Below are positions 58,731-64,000 of a stretch of DNA of 64,000 nucleotides, one piece after another. The translations under genes and the position numbers were made by a program. The notes under the pieces are model-generated. The model was not told the DNA's origin. It did not search any database and saw nothing but the letters and a program-made list of their open reading frames with translations. Every line of letters starts with the position of its first letter. Position 1 is the first letter of the stretch. The stretch spans positions 1-64,000 of the forward strand of contig JAJPHF010000146.1 in the NCBI GenBank assembly GCA_021325365.1, read 5' to 3'. This DNA comes from Pseudomonadota bacterium (GTDB lineage Bacteria; Chloroflexota; UBA6077; JAJPHF01).

Positions 58731-59653
58731 TCGGCCACCTCCGGCGGGATGACGATTCGGGGTGGGGTCACGTCCACCTCCATGCGGGGCAGCACCGTGA
58801 CCACCGGCTTGTTCTCCGTGTGCGCCCACAGCGCCTCCAGCGTCGGGAACATGGCCAGACGCTGGAGATGGCTGAGCGTGGCGAAGACCAGCGGGAACTC
58901 GTGGGCGGCGTGGCGCCTCAATGCCACGTCCGGCGCGATCCACACACCGTCCGTCGTCTCCGGCGTGCAGGCGAGCGCCTCCGGCACCGTCTGGGCGCCG
59001 CAGTGCAGCGCCTCCTGGCGCGGCGGCATGAGCGCCAGGAAGAAGCGCGTGTCGAAGCGGTGCTTGGCCGCCTCCGGCGTGATCCAGTGCGCCCAGTAGC
59101 GCAGGGCGCCAGGCGCCAGCGTCAGCCCCTCGCGCCGCGCCAGCTCCCAGAGCGACATCTCGCCGCTTGCCACGCTGGCGCGGTGGACGGCGAAGCGCCG
59201 GGCCGTTTCTGGCTCGTCGAGCGCCACCCACGCGCCCCGCGCGTCGCGGGCGAGCAGCACACCCGCCTCCTCGTAAAGCTCGCGCAGGGCATTGATCCAC
59301 AGTGCCAGACTGCCCTCGGGCGTGTCCAGGCCCGCCTTCGCGCTCCCGCCCAGGCGCGCGTGCGCGGCCGCGGCGCTCAGATCGGCGGGCGGGTGCGCGC
59401 CGGGCGGCCAGTCGTCCGCTTGCAGGCTGCCGCCCGGGAACACGTACACGTCGGGCGCGAAATTGCTCCCCGCCGGCCGCCGCACCATGAAGATCTCGTA
59501 CGGCGTCGCCCCACCCCCCGGCGTCCACTCCCCCTGGCCGCTGCCCCCTCTCCCCCTGGGAGAGGGCTGGGGTGAGGGCGACTCCGCGGCCCGCACGGCC
59601 GGCCGCACGAGAATCACCGTCGCCGATTCACGCGGCTCCACGGGCGTAGCCAC
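58721..59653 (-). CDS. Nudix hydrolase with repeat insert
   Basis: 310 residues. VYVFPGGSLQADDWPP starts the Nudix fold and ALRELYEEAGVLLARDARGA carries the REx2EE-type Nudix box. The large helical insert and CoA-type sequence resemble NUDT19/NUDT7-like CoA pyrophosphatases. Residues about 25-36 (SPSPQPSPRGRGG) are a translated family B repeat. GTG start with AGGAGGTGGCCC. Overlaps the MBL gene by 10 bp. Confidence 0.88.
   Translation of the reverse strand: MATPVEPRESATVILVRPAVRAAESPSPQPSPRGRGGSGQGEWTPGGGATPYEIFMVRRPAGSNFAPDVYVFPGGSLQADDWPPGAHPPADLSAAAAHARLGGSAKAGLDTPEGSLALWINALRELYEEAGVLLARDARGAWVALDEPETARRFAVHRASVASGEMSLWELARREGLTLAPGALRYWAHWITPEAAKHRFDTRFFLALMPPRQEALHCGAQTVPEALACTPETTDGVWIAPDVALRRHAAHEFPLVFATLSHLQRLAMFPTLEALWAHTENKPVVTVLPRMEVDVTPPRIVIPPEVAECW
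59546..59579. repeat. Palindromic repeat family B inside the Nudix gene
   Basis: CCCTCTCCCCCTGGGAGAGG + GCTGGGGTGAGGGC, identical to the consensus of the array at 16926-17084. Confidence 0.8.
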
Positions 59654-59720
59654 GGGCCACCTCCTGGGGGCGCAAGAGCGCTGTCGCCACTCTTATACTA
59701 CCCGCTCGTCCGCCCCTGGC

Positions 59721-60449
59721 TCAGTCCGCCATCCCCACCCGCTTGCGCCAGGCGTGCCAGGCGCGCTCGAAGCCGCGCGGATCGAGCTGATAGCCGCCCA
59801 TCCGCGCGATCTCGCCGGGGCTCAGGTACTGCACGTCGCCCAGCGCCATCGCCTGCATCTGCAGCCGCGCGTTCTCCGCCATGTAGACACACGTCCAGAC
59901 GACCTCCGGCAGCGAGCCGCCGGCCACCGCGCTGCCGTGCCCCCGCATCAGCACGACCCGGCGGGCGCCCAGCGCCCGGGCGAGCGAGCGGCCCTGCTCC
60001 ATCGTCCGCACCAGCAAGTCCGTCTCTGCGCCGAAGTCGGCCGCGATGTCCCACTTGGGGACCTCCGGCCCCAGCAGCGCGGCCATGTGGTAGATTGGCC
60101 GCAGCGGCGTGTTGGTGATAGTGAAGGGGATCACGGACGGCGCGTGGTTGTGGCAGATCGCATGCACGTCGGGGCGAGCCTCGTAGATGGCGCCGTGGAT
60201 GAAGCGCTCGGAGTAGGGCGTGCCCGCGGCGCCGCCCAGTTGGCGGCCATCGAGGGAAAAGCGCTGCAAGTCGGCCCCCGTGACCAGCTCCGGGCCGAGC
60301 GAGCGCGCGATGACGTACTCCTCGGGGCGCGCGGGATGGCGGATGCTCACGTGCCCGAACGCGTCGAGCACGCCCTCGTGCGCCAGGATACGGTTGGCGG
60401 CCACCAAGTCGCTCAGCGCCGCCGGATTGGCCAGCAGGGTGTCGGTCAT
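59721..60449 (-). CDS. Class II aldolase/adducin family protein
   Basis: 242 residues. LAHEGVLDAFGHVSIRHPAR, SLDGRQLGG, HAICHNHAPSVIPFTIT and LMRGHGSAVAGGSLPEVVWT give the usual zinc-ligand histidines (HNH, H) of fuculose/ribulose-phosphate aldolase-like proteins. Members split or epimerise sugar phosphates or act on hydroxy acids; the substrate is unknown. The ATG at 60449 has GAGGAGTGACG upstream. A TATACT box on this strand (60485-60490) is a likely -10. Confidence 0.88.
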   Translation of the reverse strand: MTDTLLANPAALSDLVAANRILAHEGVLDAFGHVSIRHPARPEEYVIARSLGPELVTGADLQRFSLDGRQLGGAAGTPYSERFIHGAIYEARPDVHAICHNHAPSVIPFTITNTPLRPIYHMAALLGPEVPKWDIAADFGAETDLLVRTMEQGRSLARALGARRVVLMRGHGSAVAGGSLPEVVWTCVYMAENARLQMQAMALGDVQYLSPGEIARMGGYQLDPRGFERAWHAWRKRVGMAD

Positions 60450-60735
60450 GGCAACGTCACTCCTCGCCCGCGCGGATGGCCAGAAGTATACGGCCCATGC
60501 TCGGCGCCGCGGCTGCGGGAAGTCCTCGGCAGCCCTCGCCCCCGACCGTCCGCCCGCCGGCTGCCGAGCGTGTCCTGCCGGTCGCCGCGCCTGCAAGCCT
60601 CGCTGGCCCGCAACGTGCGGTACTTTCGCTGAGCAGCCGGTCGACTGCCGGCGACGTCGCGCGGACCAACCGACAGGCGGCGAGGCCCACGGCATGGCGC
60701 GGAATCAACCGCCCCGACCCTAATAGGTCGTGGGA

Positions 60736-60786
60736 CGATAAATTATCGCCGATCCCCTTGCGCGTTCCGGACACTTCGCGTACAGT
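60736..60786 (+). promoter_or_regulatory. Promoter and operator-like palindrome of the ABC transporter operon
   Basis: The palindrome CGATAA-A-TTATCG (60736-60748) lies 10 bp before TTGCGC (60758-60763), with 17-bp spacing to TACAGT (60781-60786). The palindrome is a plausible regulator site. The remaining gap 60450-60875 holds nothing else recognisable. Confidence 0.55.
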
Positions 60787-60875
60787 AGTTGCACGCGTCC
60801 AGTAGACAGAAACCCCCGCGTCGGTCGTGGGGCGCGGGGTGCGGTTCTGTGAATGCGGGAGATGAGGCGTTAGCG

Positions 60876-61763
60876 ATGGCGACGACCGAGCGGGTAACGG
60901 GAGCCCCCCCCGGCAGCGCCGGACACGCGGGCGACAAGATCGTCGTCCGCGACCTCTACAAGACCTTCACGGTGCGCGGCAGCATCGTGCGGGCGCTTGT
61001 GAACATGAACGTCACCATCAAGGACGGCGAGTTCTTCGCCATCGTGGGCCCGAGCGGCTGTGGAAAGACGACGCTCCTGCGCATCCTGGCCGGCCTCGAG
61101 AAGCAGACCACCGGCACCCTGGACATGCACAGCTCTGACCCCAGCAAGCCGATCAACTCCATGGTCTTTCAGGAGCAGTCCGTTTTCCCGTGGATGACCG
61201 TGCGTGACAACGTGGCCTACGGCCTGCGGATGCGCGGCGTGCCGAAGAAGCAGCGGGACGAGACCGTCGCCTACTACATCGACAAAGTGGGCCTGACGAA
61301 GTTCACGAAGGCCTATCCGTTCCAGCTCTCGGGTGGCATGAAGCAGCGCGTGAGCCTTGCCCGCGCCTTCGCCAACGACCCCGAGATTCTCCTCATGGAC
61401 GAGCCGTTCGGCGCGCTCGATGAGCAGACGAAGCTGCTGCTCCAGGAAGAGCTGCTGCGCATCTGGCAGGAAACGGCCAAGACCGTCGTCTTCATCACCC
61501 ACAGTATCGACGAGGCGATCGTGCTCGCCGACCGGATCATGGTGATGACCGCTCACCCGGGCCAGACCAAGGCTTACGTCCAGGTGCCCTTCGAGCGGCC
61601 CCGCGCCGTCTACGAGATTCGCGCCACGCCGCAATACGGTCAGCTGATGTACAGCATCTGGGAGCTCCTCCGCGACGAGGTCTTGCGGGCCAAGCGCGAG
61701 GAGGGCACCGAGGGCGGCGCCGATCTCAACCCGTCGTTCAAGCCGCCCACGCGCGGACGCTAG
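60876..61763 (+). CDS. ABC transporter ATP-binding protein (NitT/TauT type)
   Basis: 295 residues. VGPSGCGKTTLLRILAGLE (Walker A), MVFQEQSVFPWMTV (Q-loop), FQLSGGMKQRVSLARAFAND (signature), ILLMDEPFGALDEQT (Walker B) and VFITHSIDEAI (H-loop) are complete. Sequence style matches SsuB/TauB/NrtD ATPases. The ATG at 60876 has GGGAGATGAGG 8 nt upstream. A permease gene follows 54 bp later. Confidence 0.93.
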   Translation: MATTERVTGAPPGSAGHAGDKIVVRDLYKTFTVRGSIVRALVNMNVTIKDGEFFAIVGPSGCGKTTLLRILAGLEKQTTGTLDMHSSDPSKPINSMVFQEQSVFPWMTVRDNVAYGLRMRGVPKKQRDETVAYYIDKVGLTKFTKAYPFQLSGGMKQRVSLARAFANDPEILLMDEPFGALDEQTKLLLQEELLRIWQETAKTVVFITHSIDEAIVLADRIMVMTAHPGQTKAYVQVPFERPRAVYEIRATPQYGQLMYSIWELLRDEVLRAKREEGTEGGADLNPSFKPPTRGR

Positions 61764-61817
61764 TAGTCGCTCGCCGTGCCACCCGGGCGCGGCAGAGCAC
61801 AGACGAGGAGGGAGGCA

Positions 61818-62687
61818 ATGGCTCAGGAGCGGGTCAGCACCGGAGACATCCAGGGCCTTATCACTACCGCGCGACTCGCCGACGTCACTGCCGACCGCAC
61901 GGCAGTCGAGGCGGAGCGGCCCACACTCGGGCTTAGCCGCCAGAACCAGGAGCGGCTGCTCTCGATCTTCTCCCCGATCCTGCTGCTCGTGCTGTGGGAG
62001 ATCCTCGTCCAGGTCGGCGTGCTGGACAAGCGCTTCTTCCCCGCGCCTAGCTCGATCGTGGGCACCTTCACGACGCTCGTCACGTCGGGTGAGCTGTGGA
62101 AGCACCTGACGGCCAGCGTCACCCGCATCGTCATCGGCTTTGCGATGGGCGCTATCCCGGCGCTGCTCCTCGGTATCACGATGGGGCTCTCCCGCTGGGT
62201 GCGGGCGTTCTTCAGCCCGATGATCGCGGCGCTCTACCCGATCCCGAAGATCGCCATTCTGCCGCTCATCATGCTCATCTTCGGCCTGGGCGAGCCGAGC
62301 AAGTGGGTCATCATCGCCATCGGCACGTTCTTCCTCGTGCTCTACAACACGATGGCCGGCGTCATGAACATCCCGAACATCTACCTCGACGTCGGCAAGA
62401 ACTTCGGCGCCAACCGCGCGCAGTTCTACTGGACCATCGCGCTGCCCGGCGCGCTGCCGCTGATCTTCACCGGCATCAAGCTCGCCGCGGGCGTCGCGCT
62501 GCTGATCATCGTCGCCGCGGAGTTCGTGGGTGCCAAGACCGGCATCGGCTACCTGATCTGGCAGTCGTGGCAGACCTTCTCGGTCGAGACGATGTACGTC
62601 GGCCTGATCGTGATCGCCGTGCTCGGCTACCTCGTCTCGCTGGCGATGGACGAGCTAGAGCACTTCCTGATCCCCTGGCGCCTCTAG
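61818..62687 (+). CDS. ABC transporter permease (SsuC/TauC/NrtB type)
   Basis: 289 residues with about six membrane segments. The permease signature RIVIGFAMGAIPALLLGITM, then EPSKWVIIAIGTFFLVLYNT and ALPGALPLIFTGIKLAAGVA (EAA loop) is clear. ATG with GAGGAGGGAGGCA upstream. It pairs with the ATPase. A solute-binding protein of the same class lies at 33300-34391 and may supply the missing part, but this is unproven. Confidence 0.93.
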   Translation: MAQERVSTGDIQGLITTARLADVTADRTAVEAERPTLGLSRQNQERLLSIFSPILLLVLWEILVQVGVLDKRFFPAPSSIVGTFTTLVTSGELWKHLTASVTRIVIGFAMGAIPALLLGITMGLSRWVRAFFSPMIAALYPIPKIAILPLIMLIFGLGEPSKWVIIAIGTFFLVLYNTMAGVMNIPNIYLDVGKNFGANRAQFYWTIALPGALPLIFTGIKLAAGVALLIIVAAEFVGAKTGIGYLIWQSWQTFSVETMYVGLIVIAVLGYLVSLAMDELEHFLIPWRL

Positions 62688-62714
62688 CCGCGCCACCCGC
62701 ACTCAGACCGCAAA

Positions 62715-62740
62715 CAGCCCCCGGCACGTGCCGGGGGCTG
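62715..62740 (+). terminator. Intrinsic terminator of the ABC operon
   Basis: CAGCCCCCGGCA pairs with TGCCGGGGGCTG around CG, followed by CTTCTTCT, 28 bp after the permease stop. Confidence 0.75.
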
Positions 62741-62763
62741 CTTCTTCTGCCTGGACCAAGAAT

Positions 62764-62793
62764 CGTAGGGCAGGGGCTCGTCCCTTGCCGCCC
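62764..62793. repeat. Palindromic repeat family A
   Basis: CGTAGGGCAGGGGCTCGTCC + CTTGCCGCCC; one mismatch to the copies at 571-600 and 63708-63737. Confidence 0.75.
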
Positions 62794-62898
62794 GCCGTGC
62801 CCGCCGCCACGCGCCGCGCTAGCGCGGCCCCGCTGGTTCCGGATCGTTCAGCGGCACGATGCTACGCCCCGCCCACCGCGCCGCCCGGCGTCCTGCCG

Positions 62899-63603
62899 TT
62901 ATGCCCGCTGCCGCACCTCAATGCGTCCGTCGGTGTAGGCCACCACGGCCGTGTCGGCCATGCCGAGGAAGAAGCCGTGCTCCACGACGCCCGGCAGCGC
63001 GCGGATCGCGGCCGCGAGCGCCGTGGCGTCCGGCGTTGGCTCGAACGTGCAGTCGAGAATCCAGTTGCCGTTGTCGGTCACGAACGGCTGCGCGGCGCCG
63101 CCGCGCAGCGTCGGGCGCAGGCCCCGGCGCGCCAGCCGCAGCGCGCACCAGGCCGCCGCGAACGGCACCACCTCCACCGGCACGGGCGCCCGCGCGCCCA
63201 GCATCGGCACCAGCTTCGTCGCATCCGCGACGATCACCAGCCGCCGCGCTGCCGTCGCCACTACCTTCTCCCGCAGCAGCGAGCCGCCGCGTCCCTTCAC
63301 CAGGTCCAGCCGCGGGTCGATCTCGTCCGCGCCGTCCAGCGCCAGGTCGAGGTCCGGGCGCTCGGCTAGCGTGGCCAGCGGGATGCCGAGCGCTCGGGCG
63401 CGGGCGGCCGTCGTCTCCGAGGTTGGCACGCCGACCACCCGCAGCCCCGTCCGCACCCGCGCGCCCAGCGCGTCCAGCACGTGCTGCATCGTCGTGCCCG
63501 AGCCGAGCCCCAGCGCCATGCCGTCCGCCACGTACTCGACCGCGCGCCGCGCCGCCGCCTGCTTCTCGGCGGCCATCGCGTCCTGCCTCGGATCAGCGGC
63601 CAT
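62899..63603 (-). CDS. rpiA: Ribose-5-phosphate isomerase A
   Basis: 234 residues. ADGMALGLGSGTTMQHVLDA, LALDGADEIDPRLDLVKGRG and ADATKLVPMLGARAPVPVEV are RpiA signatures with the catalytic Asp and Lys/Glu residues. It interconverts ribulose- and ribose-5-phosphate in the pentose phosphate pathway. An ATG at 63603 is used (GAGGGCTGCG before it); the next in-frame ATG is 9 codons on. It is convergent with the ABC operon. Confidence 0.94.
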   Translation of the reverse strand: MAADPRQDAMAAEKQAAARRAVEYVADGMALGLGSGTTMQHVLDALGARVRTGLRVVGVPTSETTAARARALGIPLATLAERPDLDLALDGADEIDPRLDLVKGRGGSLLREKVVATAARRLVIVADATKLVPMLGARAPVPVEVVPFAAAWCALRLARRGLRPTLRGGAAQPFVTDNGNWILDCTFEPTPDATALAAAIRALPGVVEHGFFLGMADTAVVAYTDGRIEVRQRA

Positions 63604-63707
63604 CGCAGCCCTCGCGCCCCTACAGGGATATTCCTAGCGACTGAGCCGGCTGACTCGTCCGGCCCGTAGCGCGGGCGGCAGGGACGCTCGCATTCCGGCG
63701 ACCACAA

Positions 63708-63737
63708 CGTAGGGCAGGGGCTCGTCCCCTGCCGCCC
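63708..63737. repeat. Palindromic repeat family A
   Basis: Exact copy of the unit at 571-600, here followed by GGCGGCCGGGCTAAC. Confidence 0.75.
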
Positions 63738-63825
63738 GGCGGCCGGGCTAACTCTAGCATCATGAAAATCGCTCTATACTACGCCGCGAGCGGCCGACAA
63801 TACCAGCGGCGCCAGCGCACGGACC

Positions 63826-63922
63826 TCACCCCCAGGCCCGCTTCCCTGTGAAGGAAGGGGGGAGCCGGCTCCGCCGGTTCCCCCTTCCCACATTGGGCGG
63901 GGGGGCTAGGGGGGTAGGTAAG
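63826..63922. repeat. Palindromic repeat family C, full-length unit
   Basis: Two-lobed unit: GACCTCACCCCCAGGCCCGC ... GAAGGAAGGGGGG, then GCCGGCTCCGCCGGTTCCCC ... GGGGGGGCTAGGGGGGTAGG. It shows the complete element of which shorter copies occur in ttuA, cobA/hemD and next to ftsZ. The stretch 63604-63905 has no gene. Confidence 0.7.
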
Positions 63923-64000
63923 CCGGCGCCTCCTCCAGAAAGCTCCGATCGACCGCTTGGCTAAGATCGGCGGGGTGGGCCAGCAAGGCGGCGTCTAGGA
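63906..64000 (-). CDS. Possible C-terminus of a gene entering from the right edge
   Basis: On the minus strand 31 codons are open to the window end: LDAALLAHPADLSQAVDRSF, LEEAPAYLPP, stop at 63906-63908 inside a family C repeat. The sequence is protein-like. Too short to identify. Confidence 0.3.
   Translation of the reverse strand, partial: LDAALLAHPADLSQAVDRSFLEEAPAYLPP

Overview
This is a GC-rich chromosomal window with short intergenic gaps, many GTG/TTG starts and strong Shine-Dalgarno (SD) sequences. I see no rRNA, tRNA, CRISPR array, prophage or insertion sequence. The gene mix points to a Chloroflexota-like member of the Terrabacteria, possibly with a thermophilic ancestry. It includes HemQ (coproporphyrin-type heme synthesis), luciferase-like flavin oxidoreductases, a fused AccD-AccA, a TtuB-TtuA-TrmI tRNA T-loop modification operon, and an FtsZ ending in DLDLPAFLRRR. 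The phylum is an inference from content; no marker was compared.

Layout. 1-16.1 kb: three luciferase-like oxidoreductases with a di-iron protein, a small ferritin-like protein, DUF3105, an MFS transporter, RsfS, an HD-GYP response regulator, PEP carboxylase, a secreted cyclophilin, an AI-2E-type permease and an HpaB-family monooxygenase. 16.1-19.4 kb: a thioredoxin-like gene interrupted only by an in-frame TGA at its first active-site cysteine (a probable selenoprotein), then trmI, ttuA and ttuB. 19.5-29 kb: a CMD protein, an esterase, gamma carbonic anhydrase with a Ser/Thr kinase, two zinc-ribbon proteins, RidA, a MidA-like methyltransferase, a TPR-metallopeptidase and NadX. 29.2-41.5 kb: accDA, a CoA-transferase, two toxin-antitoxin-like pairs (one toxin frameshifted), an ABC substrate-binding protein, a MetE-like protein, a SUOX-fold protein, a sirtuin, PfkA and overlapping parA-ftsZ. 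42-45.8 kb: six consecutive secreted Gly/Tyr/Met-rich proteins of unknown function. 46-64 kb: ZapE, an esterase, heme genes (cobA/hemD, hemB, hemL, hemQ), an E1-beta subunit, a bicupin, MBL and Nudix hydrolases, a class II aldolase, an ABC ATPase-permease pair and rpiA.

Two themes cut across the window. First, at least six families of interspersed repeats, mostly palindromic, lie between genes and also inside reading frames (TtuA tail, HemD domain, MidA-like protein, Nudix protein, N-termini of PfkA and the CoA-transferase). They appear tolerated as in-frame peptides, as described for Rickettsia palindromic elements. Second, several genes have a -10 box only a few bases from the start codon, which suggests leaderless transcripts.

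The observations I would check first are the UxxC selenoprotein with its SECIS-like hairpin and the six-gene secreted-protein cluster, whose predicted mature chains all begin with Gln and mostly end with Cys.
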